Source: an uncultured Bacteroidaceae bacterium (lineage in GTDB: Bacteria; Bacteroidota; Bacteroidia; Bacteroidales; Bacteroidaceae). From it: DNA of 64,000 nucleotides. Where the stretch lies: NCBI GenBank assembly GCA_905233465.1, contig CAJOEI010000006.1:1-64000 (forward strand), read 5' to 3'. The notes beneath the pieces are model-generated. The model saw nothing but the letters and a program-made list of their open reading frames with translations. It searched no databases and was not told where the DNA came from. This document shows, piece by piece, positions 33,365-42,504 of this stretch; position 1 is the stretch's first letter; every line of letters starts with the position of its first letter. A program made the position numbers and the translations under genes.

Positions 33365-35386
33365 TTAATCTGTTTTCAACGCTCTCATAGCGTTGAGCAC
33401 CGCGAGCACCGTGACGCCCACGTCGGCAAAGACAGCCATCCACATCGTGGCAAGCCCGCAGGCGGCGAGTAGCAGCACGGCCACTTTCACGCCTATGGCA
33501 AATGTCACGTTCTGACGGGCGATGGAGATGGTGCGTCGGGCAATGGCGATGGCTGTTGCCACCTTTGTTGGTTTGTCATCCATCAGCACCACGTCAGCAG
33601 CCTCGATAGCTGCATCTGAGCCCAGACCACCCATCGCTATGCCTACGTCGGCACGTGCCAGCACAGGTGCATCATTGATGCCGTCGCCCACGAAGGCAAG
33701 CCCATTGCCCGTTTGTTCTTGCGATGATGCTACAAGTAGCTTGTTGACAATATCCACTTTGTCGGCCGGCAGCAGTTCGGCGTGACACTCGTCAATATTG
33801 AGCTCTGCTGCCACATGCTCAGCCACCTCGCGGCGGTCGCCGGTTAGCATCACGGTGCGTGTGATGCCTTGCGCCTTGAGTGCTGCGATTGCTTCGGCGC
33901 TGTCAGCCTTAACCGTGTCGCTGATGACTATGTGACCTGCATATTCGCCGTTGATGGCCACATGTATCACAGTGCCGTGATCCTCCAGACTGCATTCTAT
34001 GACTTGTGCACCTTCGCGCTCCATCATCTTCCGGTTGCCCACGCACACGATGTCGTTCCCCACACGGGCTTTGATGCCATGACCTGCAATCTCCTCCACG
34101 TCCGTCACACGGCATCCGTCGGTGGCTTCGTCGGGATAAGCGTCGCGCATGGCTGCACCTATGGGGTGCGTCGAGAAGTGCTCCACGTGAGCTGCCAGAT
34201 GCAGCAGATGTTGCTCCGAATATTTCGGACGGCCTGTTGTCTGGTGGACGGCAGAGACAGCAAACTGCCCGTGTGTCAGCGTGCCGGTCTTGTCGAAGAC
34301 CACAGTGCCAATCTTCGACAACACATCCATGTAGTTGGCACCCTTAACTAATATACCCTTGCGCGAAGCACCGCCAAGTCCGCTGAAGAACGTGAGTGGA
34401 ACGGAAATAACCAGTGCGCATGGGCAGCTCACGACGAGGAAGATCAGCGCACGATGAATCCAGATTGTAAGTTGAGCGTAGAGTGTCGGCAGTTGGATGC
34501 TGAAAGGAGCCAGCTGTATTGACAGGGCAATCGGCGGCAGCAGCGCCAGCGCTATTGCAGCATAGACAACTATTGGTGTGTACACACGTGCAAAACGAGT
34601 GATGAATGTCTCGCTCTTGGATTTGCGCTCGGCGGCATTCTCCACCAAGCTGATAATCTTGGCCACGGTGCTCTCGGCGAACGCTTTAGTTGTTCTCACG
34701 CGTAGCACGCCCGTCAGGTTGACACAACCTGATATCACTTCGTCTTCCACCGACACATCGCGTGGCAGGCTCTCGCCTGTGAGTGCCATTGTGTTGAGGC
34801 TCGAGGAGCCATCAGTAACCACGCCGTCAATAGGCACGCGCTCGCCCGGACGTATAATTATTGTCTCACCCACTTTGACGTCTTCGGGACTCACGCTTTC
34901 TTCGCTACCACTACGCTCCACATGTGCCACATCGGGACGTATGTCCATCAGATGGGCGATGCTGTCGCGGCTCTTGCCCTCAGCATATCCTTCGAAGAGC
35001 TCACCGACCTGAAAGAACAGCATCACAAAGACAGCCTCCGCGAATTCCGTTTCCGCACCTGGCATAAAGCCTATGACCAGCGCACCCAGCGTGGCCACAG
35101 ACATCAGCAGATGTTCGTTGAAGGCATCGCCGTGAGTGATGCCCTCGGCTGCCTCATGCAGAGTCTCGTGTCCTACAAGCAGATATGGAACCAGATACAC
35201 CAGCAGTAGCTGCCATGTAGACAGATCAGTAAAGTGTTCTATTAGCATGGCTGCCGCCAGCAGCAATGCTGCAATAACAATCAGTGTCACTTGTCTGCTT
35301 GTGCCGCCGTGTTCATGATGGTGTTCGTGATGGTGCTCATGGTGATGTTCACATGAGCAGCATTCATGTTCGTGATGATGTGCCAT
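33365..35386 (-). CDS. P1B-type Zn/Cd/Pb-exporting ATPase with His-rich N-terminus
   Basis: 673 residues from the Met whose complement is 35384-35386 (MAHHHEHECCSCEHHHEHHH). Heavy-metal P-type ATPase: CPCALVISVPL in TM6, phosphorylation site DKTGTLTHG, HP locus HFSTHPIG, GDGINDAPVLARADVGIAMG. A Lys in TM7 (GVKVAVLLL) and Asp in TM8 (ADVGVTVLAVLNAMR) mark the Zn2+/Cd2+/Pb2+ group. There is no N-terminal GMxCxxC metal-binding domain; a run of His, Glu and Cys takes its place, probably as a metal buffer. It has its own promoter with dyad operators. Confidence 0.93.
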   Translation of the reverse strand: MAHHHEHECCSCEHHHEHHHEHHHEHGGTSRQVTLIVIAALLLAAAMLIEHFTDLSTWQLLLVYLVPYLLVGHETLHEAAEGITHGDAFNEHLLMSVATLGALVIGFMPGAETEFAEAVFVMLFFQVGELFEGYAEGKSRDSIAHLMDIRPDVAHVERSGSEESVSPEDVKVGETIIIRPGERVPIDGVVTDGSSSLNTMALTGESLPRDVSVEDEVISGCVNLTGVLRVRTTKAFAESTVAKIISLVENAAERKSKSETFITRFARVYTPIVVYAAIALALLPPIALSIQLAPFSIQLPTLYAQLTIWIHRALIFLVVSCPCALVISVPLTFFSGLGGASRKGILVKGANYMDVLSKIGTVVFDKTGTLTHGQFAVSAVHQTTGRPKYSEQHLLHLAAHVEHFSTHPIGAAMRDAYPDEATDGCRVTDVEEIAGHGIKARVGNDIVCVGNRKMMEREGAQVIECSLEDHGTVIHVAINGEYAGHIVISDTVKADSAEAIAALKAQGITRTVMLTGDRREVAEHVAAELNIDECHAELLPADKVDIVNKLLVASSQEQTGNGLAFVGDGINDAPVLARADVGIAMGGLGSDAAIEAADVVLMDDKPTKVATAIAIARRTISIARQNVTFAIGVKVAVLLLAACGLATMWMAVFADVGVTVLAVLNAMRALKTD

Positions 35387-35424
35387 GTTCAATAAATAAT
35401 GTTTATTAATTCCTTTTGACGGTG

Positions 35425-35460
35425 CAAAGTTACAACAAGATTGTTGCAACCCTGTTGCAA
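35425..35460 (-). promoter_or_regulatory. Promoter and dyad operators of the metal ATPase
   Basis: On the minus strand TAACTTTG (35425-35432) is a consensus -7 box. It overlaps the near-perfect dyad GTTGCAACA-4 nt-TGTTGTAAC (35429-35450), which is followed by a second perfect dyad TTGCAAC-CCT-GTTGCAA (35444-35460). GTTGCAAC arms over a promoter suit a metal-sensing repressor of the Fur or similar class; the regulator is not encoded nearby. Confidence 0.6.
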
Positions 35461-35490
35461 AGGTTGAAACTATGGCATTGTATAAAGTTT

Positions 35491-35521
35491 GTCCGTTATC
35501 TCAGAAATCAAGATAACGGAC
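35491..35521 (-). terminator. Terminator of the ileS-dksA-lspA-DUF4296 set
   Basis: 11-bp perfect stem GTCCGTTATCT / AGATAACGGAC with a 9-base loop, 5 bases after the stop codon of the DUF4296 gene on the minus strand. Confidence 0.7.
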
Positions 35522-35526
35522 TGATA

Positions 35527-36573
35527 TCATCCTCTACGGCGTGGCCTTTGTCGTGTCGGATACCCTTTTCGCTTTCCGCGTGGGTCAAAACGTTGTTCTT
35601 TTATGACATTGATGGTGTGCTCTACGTCTTGTTGCTCACGGAACTCGCTTGGTGAGAGACGTCGTTCGCCAACGCTGTCAGCCTTGATGCGTGCCAGGCT
35701 GTCTGCCATGATGCTGTCGGCTGTTATGCTGTCCAGGCCAAGGCTGTCGGCACGCAGGGCTGAGCGGCGTACATCCTCTGGTTTGTGCATGCGAACAAGT
35801 AATGGATGATGCAGCAACATAAGCCTGTAGTCCTGATTGTCGTCGCCCAGTGCCAGATAAGCATGCCCCGAAATCTCGCGTGGCTGCCATGCATCGGGTG
35901 ACTTGATGCGTAGTTCCACCTGTGGATTGGTGGTGATGTGTGTGATGGCAGAGCGCACTGAGTCGTTTGTGTATGTGACTATCAGGTCGACCTCCATAGC
36001 TGCTATGCCACTGCGTGCCAGTTGTGTGACTTGGAAGCGCCATAGCAAGTCGTCACCATTGAACCATGTTGAATCGGCATCTATGTGCCACTCGTAGAGG
36101 TTGTCCAGGATATTAGCTTTGAGAGCAACCATTAGTCTGTCAGCCCACACATTGGCTGTGTCGCCATATTGCGTAAGGTCTGAATAGATGTCGCGTTGGT
36201 TGTCTGATGCCATAACACCCAGAGCCTCGGCCTCGCGCTCCAAACGAGTGTCAACGTTCTTGTAGATACGTACCAACCGGTCCATATCAGAGCAATAGAA
36301 TGCCATCGAGCGCTCGAAGTCTTCGTAGGTGATACCGTATTTGCGGAACACGGCCTGCTGGTATATGTACAGCAGTTCGTCTGTGGTCTGTCCTTCCTCG
36401 CGCGGGCCGCTCTCGGCCATTCCCTGAGCTATGTGATAGTCATGCAGAATCTGTGCCATGCGCGACTCCGAGATTACTCCTGCAGGCAACTGTGGCTTGC
36501 AGCCCGTGAGCACGACGGCAAGAAGTATGAACAATGAATAATGGACAAAGGAAGATGGACGACGGTGCTTCAT
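35527..36573 (-). CDS. DUF4296 lipoprotein
   Basis: 348 residues; Bacteroidota-specific family of unknown role, usually next to lspA. The lipobox is VVLTGC (Cys25). The family region is SRMAQILHDYHIAQGMAES and TDELLYIYQQAVFRKYGITYEDFERSMAFYCSDMDRLVRIYKNV. The C-terminus is Arg/Gly/Pro-rich and basic. Part of the signal peptide, FVHYSLFIL, is encoded by the junction words GTCCATTATTCATTGTTCAT, so the export signal itself seems built from a repeat. The start overlaps the end of lspA by 4 bases. Confidence 0.85.
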   Translation of the reverse strand: MKHRRPSSFVHYSLFILLAVVLTGCKPQLPAGVISESRMAQILHDYHIAQGMAESGPREEGQTTDELLYIYQQAVFRKYGITYEDFERSMAFYCSDMDRLVRIYKNVDTRLEREAEALGVMASDNQRDIYSDLTQYGDTANVWADRLMVALKANILDNLYEWHIDADSTWFNGDDLLWRFQVTQLARSGIAAMEVDLIVTYTNDSVRSAITHITTNPQVELRIKSPDAWQPREISGHAYLALGDDNQDYRLMLLHHPLLVRMHKPEDVRRSALRADSLGLDSITADSIMADSLARIKADSVGERRLSPSEFREQQDVEHTINVIKEQRFDPRGKRKGYPTRQRPRRRG

Positions 36574-37247
36574 TCCTCATTATGCATACTTAATTCCTCT
36601 TCTCCTTCATCTTCACATTGTTTGTGCTCATCTTCTCCGAGTTCGCGTGCCAGCGTGTGGCGGTAGAATACAGCCAGCGATAGCGCGCCTGTGGTGATGC
36701 ATGCATCAGCCACATTGAAAATGTAGGAGAAGAAGTGCTCCATGCGTCCGCCAATGAATGGCATCCATTCGGGCCATGTCCAATCGGCAAGCGGGAAGTG
36801 CAGCATATCCACAACTCGGCCGCGCAGCACTGTGCCATAGCCCTGTCCGAATGGCACAAGCTGTGCGACATAGGGTGGGGCAGGGCTGTCGAAGATGAGT
36901 CCATAGAACACGCAATCGATGATGTTTCCAACGGCACCGGTTAGGATCAGTGACAGGCATAGCAGGTAGCCCCAGCTGACATCTCGGCGCAGCAGGCGCA
37001 CGATGTACCACAGCACTGCAACAGCAGCCACCAAGCGGAAGGCTGTGAGGAAGTACTTGTCGAAAAACTCCATACCAAAGGCCATACCGTTGTTCTCGAC
37101 AAAGGACAACTCAAACCACGGCGTGACCTCGATGACCTCGTGCAGAGCCATGTGTGTCTTCACCCAGAACTTGGACCATTGATCCAGAGTGAGCCCCACA
37201 GCAAAGACTAATGCCACACTGATTGCTTGCAAACTATGTTTGCTCAT
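36570..37247 (-). CDS. lspA: Lipoprotein signal peptidase (signal peptidase II)
   Basis: 225-residue inner-membrane aspartyl protease that cuts lipoprotein signal peptides at the lipidated Cys. Motifs: LDQWSKFWV, FVENNGMAFGM, GAVGNIIDCVFYG (first catalytic Asp) and FSYIFNVADACITTG (second catalytic Asp). It has an acidic tail (LGEDEHKQCEDEGEEELSMH) longer than most; its last codons are again junction-repeat sequence. It lies between a dksA-like gene and a lipoprotein gene, in line with its role. Confidence 0.95.
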   Translation of the reverse strand: MSKHSLQAISVALVFAVGLTLDQWSKFWVKTHMALHEVIEVTPWFELSFVENNGMAFGMEFFDKYFLTAFRLVAAVAVLWYIVRLLRRDVSWGYLLCLSLILTGAVGNIIDCVFYGLIFDSPAPPYVAQLVPFGQGYGTVLRGRVVDMLHFPLADWTWPEWMPFIGGRMEHFFSYIFNVADACITTGALSLAVFYRHTLARELGEDEHKQCEDEGEEELSMHNEE

Positions 37248-37268
37248 CTATTATCTTCTGATATTATT

Positions 37269-37655
37269 TTATCTATGGTGTTTGCGGTCGTTCTTGACCT
37301 CTATGCTCAGTGTAGCATGAGGCACGGCGCGCAACCGCTCCTTGGGTATGAGTTTGCCTGTCTCGCGACAGATGCCGTAGGTCTTGTTGTCGATGCGCAC
37401 CAATGCGGCTTTCAGCCCAGTGATGAATTTCTGCTGTCGCAGCGCCATCGCCATGAGTTGGTCTTTGGTCTGCACTTCTGAGCCCTCTTCCAGCGCATGG
37501 TAGGTTGGTGCGGTGTCGTCGGCTTCGTTGTTGTCGCGGTTCATGATGGCGTCCATCGTGTGCTCATAGTCGCTTTGCGCTATGGCAAGCTTCTCAAGGA
37601 TAATCTGGCGAAACTCTTCCAGCTCCTCGTCGGAATAACGAACTTGTTCGGCCAT
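37269..37655 (-). CDS. TraR/DksA family regulator
   Basis: 128 residues: a long N-terminal coiled coil (SDEELEEFRQIILEKLAIAQSDYEHTMDAIM) and a C-terminal zinc-finger-like motif reduced to YGICRETGKLIPKERLRAVPHATLSIEVK. Only one Cys of the usual four remains, common in the Bacteroidota version, so zinc binding is doubtful. DksA proteins bind the secondary channel of RNA polymerase and tune rRNA and stress transcription. It lies in one transcript with ileS and lspA. Confidence 0.88.
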   Translation of the reverse strand: MAEQVRYSDEELEEFRQIILEKLAIAQSDYEHTMDAIMNRDNNEADDTAPTYHALEEGSEVQTKDQLMAMALRQQKFITGLKAALVRIDNKTYGICRETGKLIPKERLRAVPHATLSIEVKNDRKHHR

Positions 37656-37712
37656 AGGGAATTAAGAATGAGTAATGAGAAATGTATAGTATGTTCTGTC
37701 TAATCTTTTGAC

Positions 37713-40700
37713 TTATCGTGACACAGCAATGTTGATGTCTACGGTGAAATCGTCGAAATCAAGTGTCTTGGCATTGTCCACGTTGTCCACCAGCTCTAGG
37801 CTGTCGGCCAGCACTTGCGAGCAGATATAGTCCTTGAAGGTAGCCACTGCCTCGTCAGTCTGCGGCGCATGTGCCATACGTATGTTGATGCGGTCGGTGA
37901 TTTCCAATCCGCTCTCCTTGCGCAGGTTCTGTATGCGCTTGACCAACTCGCGTGCAGAGCCCTCTGCCCGCAGTTCTGGTGTTGTCGTGATGTCGAGTGC
38001 CACGGTGAGTGTGCCCTCTGTGGCCACGCTCCATCCTGGTATGTCTTCGCTGTAGATCTCTACATCTTCGAGGTCGATGGTGACGGCCTCGCCTGTGGGC
38101 AACGTCAGCGGCAGCTGTCCGCCTTCGAGTTCAGCTATCTGCTGTTGTGTCAGGCCCTGTATTGCAGCGTTGATGTCTTTCATCAGTTTCCCGAACTTCT
38201 TTCCCATAGTGCGGAAGTTGCATTTCACCTTCTTGGAAAGCAGGCCTGCGCCCTCGACGAACTCCAACTGTTTGACGTTGACCTCGTCGAGAATGAGCTG
38301 CTTGACGGCCTCGATGCTCATCTGCAGCTCGTGGTCGGTTACGGGGATTGCGATGCGTGCCAGCGGCTGTCGCACGATGATCTGTTCCTTCTTGCGCAGC
38401 GAGAGCACCATGGATGTGATTTGTTGTGACAGTTCCATGCGGCGCTCCAGCTCCTTGTCGATGCGTGTGGTGTCGGCTATTGGGAACTGAGCAAGATGCA
38501 CGCTGCCTTCGTTATCGCCGACAGCGGCGTGAAGGTCGCGGTAGAGGCGGTCAGCATAGAATGGTGCTATCGGTGCCATGAGGCGACTCACGGTCTCCAT
38601 GCATGTGTATAGCGTCTGGTAGGCGCTGAGTTTGTCGATGCTCATGCCTCCGCCCCAGAAACGCTTGCGCGAGAGGCGTACAAACCAGTTGCTGACGTTG
38701 TCGATGACGAAAGACTGAATCAGTCGTCCAGCACGCGTGGGCTCATAATCGTCGTAGCAGGCATCCACCTCGAGGATGAGCGAGTTGAGTTCGCTGAGTA
38801 TCCAACGATCCATCTCCGGACGGTCGTTCATCGGCACGTCAGCTTCCTCGTAGCTCCAGCCGTCGACGTTGGCGTACATGGTCAGGAACGAGTAGGTCTG
38901 GAAGAGCTTGCTGAAGAATGAGCGGCTCACATCTTGAACTCCATCTTCATCATACTTGAGGTTATCCCATGGTTGTGAGTTGGTTATCATGTACCATCTC
39001 ACGGCATCTGGGCCATACTTCTCGATGTTGTCAAAGGGGTTGATGGCGTTGCCAAGTCGCTTTGACATCTTCATTCCGTTCTTGTCCAGCACGAGGCCGT
39101 TGCTGATAACAGCCTTGTATGCCACGCTGTCGAAGACCATCGTGGCGATGGCGTGCAGGGTGAAGAACCATCCTCGCGTCTGATCCACGCCTTCAGCGAT
39201 GAAGTCTGCGGGATATACTACGCGCTTGTCCAGTGCTTCCTTGTTCTCGAAGGGGTAATGGATCTGTGCGTATGGCATAGCTCCGCTGTCAAACCACACG
39301 TCGATGAGGTCCAACTCGCGACGCAGCGGTGCGCCGCTCTCGCCGACAAGCACAATGTCGTCCACGTATGGGCGGTGGAGGTCGATGCGATCGTAGTTCT
39401 CCTGTGACATATCGCCTGGCACGAAGCCCTTGTCCTTGAGAGGATTGTATGCCATAATGCCAGCGCGCACGCTCTTCTCAATCTCGTTGTATAGCTCTTC
39501 TATACTGCCGATGCACAGCTCTTCGCGGGTCTCGCGGTTGCGCCAGATGGGCAGCGGCGTGCCCCAGTAGCGTGAGCGGCTGAGGTTCCAGTCGTTGAGG
39601 TTCTCGAGCCACTTGCCGAAGCGTCCGGTGCCGGTGCTCTCGGGCTTCCAGAGGATGGTCTTGTTGAGCTCCATCATGCGCTCCTTGGCGGCTGTGCTGC
39701 GGATGAACCAGCTGTCGAGCGGGTAGTAGAGCACAGGTTTGTCGGTGCGCCAACAGTGCGGGTAGTTGTGCACGTGCTTCTCTATCTTGAATGCTGTGCC
39801 GGCTTGCTTCATCTCCATGCACAGCACGATGTTGAGGTCTTCGGTCTTGGCCAGAGCTTTCTCATCCAAGTCGGCGTACTGCGGGTCGTAGGCGTTCTTG
39901 ACGAAGTCGCCGGCGTGGTGCCAGTATTCGTCGAGGACACAAGCATCCACAAAATCGGCATCCATGTCTTCCTTCACGAAGTATTTGCCTGTGAAGTCCA
40001 CCATCGGGCGTGTGTCTCCAGCCTTGTCGATTACAAAGAGTGATGGTATGCCCGCATCCTTGGCCACCTTGGCATCGTCGGCACCGAAGGTAGGTGCAAT
40101 GTGCACAATGCCGGTACCGTCTTCGGTAGTTACATAGTCGCCAGGGATGACGCGGAATGCATCGGCCGACTTGTCTACGGCCTTGCCGTCAACGAGTTCA
40201 CATGGTTTGACCCACGGGAAGAGCTGCTCATAACGCAGGCCCAGAAGGTCGGTGCCCATGCACTCGCCAAGTACTTCGGGAGCTGGTACACCGTCTTCCT
40301 TGGGCGTGGGGAAGTAGACATCCTTGCGAGACTTGGCCACGATGTAGATTGCCTCCTCATGTGTGTAGGGGTTCTGGCCTTTCACGGCCACATATTCTAT
40401 CTTCGGTCCTACGCAAAGGGCTGTGTTCGACGGCAGGGTCCAGGGTGTTGTCGTCCATGCGAGGATGTAAACGGGCAGGTCGCTGGATTCGGCAGGGAAA
40501 CCGCCGAACACACTGGCTGCTGAATCGGTGACCTTGAACTGTGCTGTGACGGTGGTGTCCTTCACGTCGCGGTAGCATCCGGGCTGGTTGAGCTCGTGGC
40601 TGCTCAGGCCGGTGCCGGCGGCGGGGCTGTAGGGCTGGATGGTGTAGCCCTTGTAGAGCAGTCCCTGCTGATACAGCTGCTTGAGCAGCCACCACAGGGT

Positions 40701-41168
40701 CTCGATATATTTATTGTCATAGGTAATGTATGGATGCTCCATATCCACCCAGTAACCCATGCGACGGCTGAGGTCTTCCCACTCGCTGGTGTACATCATC
40801 ACGTTCTGGCGGCAGCGACGGTTATAGTCGTCGATGCTGATGGTCTTGCCGATGTCTTCCTTGGTGATGCCCAGCTCCTTCTCCACGCCGAGTTCCACGG
40901 GCAGTCCGTGGGTGTCCCATCCAGCCTTGCGGTGCACCTGATAGCCCTTCATGGTCTTGAAGCGGCAGAAAGTGTCCTTGATGCTTCGTGCCAGCACATG
41001 GTGTATGCCCGGGTGACCATTGGCCGATGGCGGGCCCTCGAAGAACACGAATGAGGGCGCTCCCTCGCGTTCGCTGATGCTGCGATGGAAGAGGTCTTCG
41101 CCATCCCACTGCTTCAGCACTTCTTTATATACTTCAGTCAGATTGAGTTTGCTGCGTTCTTGAAACAT
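37713..41168 (-). CDS. ileS: Isoleucyl-tRNA synthetase
   Basis: 1151 residues, class I synthetase charging tRNA-Ile with editing. HIGH-type motif in PPSANGHPGIHHVLARSIKD, editing domain (TTPWTLPSNTALCV and VTTEDGTGIVHIAPTFGADD), KMSKS-type loop in GMKMSKRLGN, and the tRNA-binding alpha-helical and C-terminal domains. There is no C-terminal zinc ribbon, as in the long eukaryote-like IleS of Bacteroidota. It is followed by dksA-like, lspA and DUF4296 genes on the minus strand. Confidence 0.97.
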   Translation of the reverse strand: MFQERSKLNLTEVYKEVLKQWDGEDLFHRSISEREGAPSFVFFEGPPSANGHPGIHHVLARSIKDTFCRFKTMKGYQVHRKAGWDTHGLPVELGVEKELGITKEDIGKTISIDDYNRRCRQNVMMYTSEWEDLSRRMGYWVDMEHPYITYDNKYIETLWWLLKQLYQQGLLYKGYTIQPYSPAAGTGLSSHELNQPGCYRDVKDTTVTAQFKVTDSAASVFGGFPAESSDLPVYILAWTTTPWTLPSNTALCVGPKIEYVAVKGQNPYTHEEAIYIVAKSRKDVYFPTPKEDGVPAPEVLGECMGTDLLGLRYEQLFPWVKPCELVDGKAVDKSADAFRVIPGDYVTTEDGTGIVHIAPTFGADDAKVAKDAGIPSLFVIDKAGDTRPMVDFTGKYFVKEDMDADFVDACVLDEYWHHAGDFVKNAYDPQYADLDEKALAKTEDLNIVLCMEMKQAGTAFKIEKHVHNYPHCWRTDKPVLYYPLDSWFIRSTAAKERMMELNKTILWKPESTGTGRFGKWLENLNDWNLSRSRYWGTPLPIWRNRETREELCIGSIEELYNEIEKSVRAGIMAYNPLKDKGFVPGDMSQENYDRIDLHRPYVDDIVLVGESGAPLRRELDLIDVWFDSGAMPYAQIHYPFENKEALDKRVVYPADFIAEGVDQTRGWFFTLHAIATMVFDSVAYKAVISNGLVLDKNGMKMSKRLGNAINPFDNIEKYGPDAVRWYMITNSQPWDNLKYDEDGVQDVSRSFFSKLFQTYSFLTMYANVDGWSYEEADVPMNDRPEMDRWILSELNSLILEVDACYDDYEPTRAGRLIQSFVIDNVSNWFVRLSRKRFWGGGMSIDKLSAYQTLYTCMETVSRLMAPIAPFYADRLYRDLHAAVGDNEGSVHLAQFPIADTTRIDKELERRMELSQQITSMVLSLRKKEQIIVRQPLARIAIPVTDHELQMSIEAVKQLILDEVNVKQLEFVEGAGLLSKKVKCNFRTMGKKFGKLMKDINAAIQGLTQQQIAELEGGQLPLTLPTGEAVTIDLEDVEIYSEDIPGWSVATEGTLTVALDITTTPELRAEGSARELVKRIQNLRKESGLEITDRINIRMAHAPQTDEAVATFKDYICSQVLADSLELVDNVDNAKTLDFDDFTVDINIAVSR

Positions 41169-41215
41169 GAAATGATAAGCGTATTTTATGTTTTTGTTAT
41201 TCTCTTTTTGGGGCG

Positions 41216-41223
41216 CAAAGGTA
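41216..41223 (-). promoter_or_regulatory. -7 box of ileS
   Basis: TACCTTTG on the minus strand, 48 bases before the ileS ATG; consensus TAnnTTTG. No clear -33. The palindrome array at 41268-41347 lies 45 bases further upstream. Confidence 0.6.
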
Positions 41224-41267
41224 CAACAAAATATCTAAATTCCTAACGTTTAAGGCAATTTATTTCC

Positions 41268-41347
41268 AAAGTTGGACTTTTTTGTCCCAAACATCTTGTG
41301 GATACAACAAAAACATCTGGATGTTAAAGTGTATACATCCAGATGTT
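41268..41347. repeat. 22-bp periodic palindrome array upstream of ileS
   Basis: AACATCTGGATGTT at 41312-41325 and TACATCCAGATGTT at 41334-41347, a degenerate unit AACATCTTGTGGAT at 41290, and the dyad AAAGTTGGACTTT at 41268. All starts are 22 bases apart. Same family as 27559-27683. Confidence 0.75.
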
Positions 41348-41371
41348 TATGCCTGTTTGTCAGGGTGTTTG

Positions 41372-42433
41372 TCAGTCAGCTGCTAACTTGCTGATGCGTT
41401 GCTCCTGGTCGCGGCGGCAGATGAGCAGCGAGTTGTCGTGTTCGGCAACGACATATCCGTTCAGTCCCTGCACCACGACACGTTTCTCACCCAGGGCGTG
41501 GATAATACAGTCGCTGCTGTCGTAGAGCCGTATGTCGGGCCCCACGGCGACATTGCCGTTGTTGTCCTTGGTCAGTTGTTCCTGCAGGCTGCCCCATGTG
41601 CCGAGGTCGCTCCATCCGAAGCTGGCCGGGAAGACAAATACTTCGTCGGCTTTCTCCATCACTGCATAGTCAAACGATATGCTTGGGCATTTGGGGAAAT
41701 GCTGGTTGATGGCAGCCTGTTCATCGGCTGTGCCGTAGACTGGCAGAAGTTGCTCGAAGATGCTGCTGATTTCAGGCGCATAGACTCGCAAGGCATTGAC
41801 CACGGTGCTAACGTGGAAGATGAAGATGCCTGCATTCCAGAAATAGGATTTCTGCTTGATGTATTTCTCGGCCGTCTCCACGTTGGGCTTCTCGCGAAAG
41901 GCATCAACACGGTAGATTTCCTTTGCCCTGACGCATGCAGCGCTGAGGTCGGCCTGGATATATCCGTAGCCAGTTTCGGGGCGTGTTGGTTGCATGCCCA
42001 GTGTGAGTATGCCGTCGGCTTCGGCAGTGAAGGCCAGTGCCACGCGCATCACCCGCTTGAACTCTTGCACGTCCATTACGATGTGGTCCGATGGTGTCAC
42101 GATTATGTTGGCCTTGGGGTTCTCGGCCTTTATACGCCAGCTGACGTATGCTATGCATGGTGCTGTGTTGCGTCGGCATGGTTCACGCAGAATGTGGCTG
42201 ACGGGGATGTCCGGCAGCTGCTGGTGTACAATGTCGGCGTATGCATCGGATGTCACAACCCATGTGTTTGCCATGGGGCACACATCAGCAAAGCGGTCGC
42301 AAGTGAGCTGGATCAGCGTGCGCCCGCAGCCCAGTGGGTCTATGAATTGCTTGGGCTTATGCGGCGTGCTCATAGGCCAGAAGCGGCTTCCTATCCCGCC
42401 GGCCATGATTACAAGATGTGTATTGTTATCCAT
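41372..42433 (-). CDS. Mannose-1-phosphate guanylyltransferase
   Basis: 353 residues from the Met whose complement is 42431-42433 (MDNNTHLVIMAGGIGSRFWP). It makes GDP-mannose from GTP and mannose-1-phosphate. Motifs: MAGGIGSRFWPMSTPHKPKQF (nucleotide site), TPSDHIVMD, ETGYGYIQ, FREKPN, FWNAGIFIF and the C-terminal FGWSDLGTWGSL. The additional isomerase domain of ManC/AlgA is missing, so it is the short GMP type. The pathway product (polysaccharide or glycoprotein sugar) is not shown by neighbours. Confidence 0.94.
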   Translation of the reverse strand: MDNNTHLVIMAGGIGSRFWPMSTPHKPKQFIDPLGCGRTLIQLTCDRFADVCPMANTWVVTSDAYADIVHQQLPDIPVSHILREPCRRNTAPCIAYVSWRIKAENPKANIIVTPSDHIVMDVQEFKRVMRVALAFTAEADGILTLGMQPTRPETGYGYIQADLSAACVRAKEIYRVDAFREKPNVETAEKYIKQKSYFWNAGIFIFHVSTVVNALRVYAPEISSIFEQLLPVYGTADEQAAINQHFPKCPSISFDYAVMEKADEVFVFPASFGWSDLGTWGSLQEQLTKDNNGNVAVGPDIRLYDSSDCIIHALGEKRVVVQGLNGYVVAEHDNSLLICRRDQEQRISKLAAD

Positions 42434-42496
42434 AACATTTAGTAATAAGATGTTCGACAATAGATATGCTCCTTCGAATACTTGTGTTTAATGATG

Positions 42497-42504
42497 CAAA
42501 AATA
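42497..42504 (-). promoter_or_regulatory. Candidate -7 box of the guanylyltransferase gene
   Basis: TATTTTTG on the minus strand, 63 bases before the ATG. The -33 element is unclear. Confidence 0.4.

Noticed and set aside
34440-34560. Repeat-derived insertion in the metal ATPase (IALSIQLAPFSIQLPTL)
   Set aside because: The peptide looks like SIQL repeats, but the DNA does not match the CAATTCT words well and this loop varies in length in the family; not decidable by eye.
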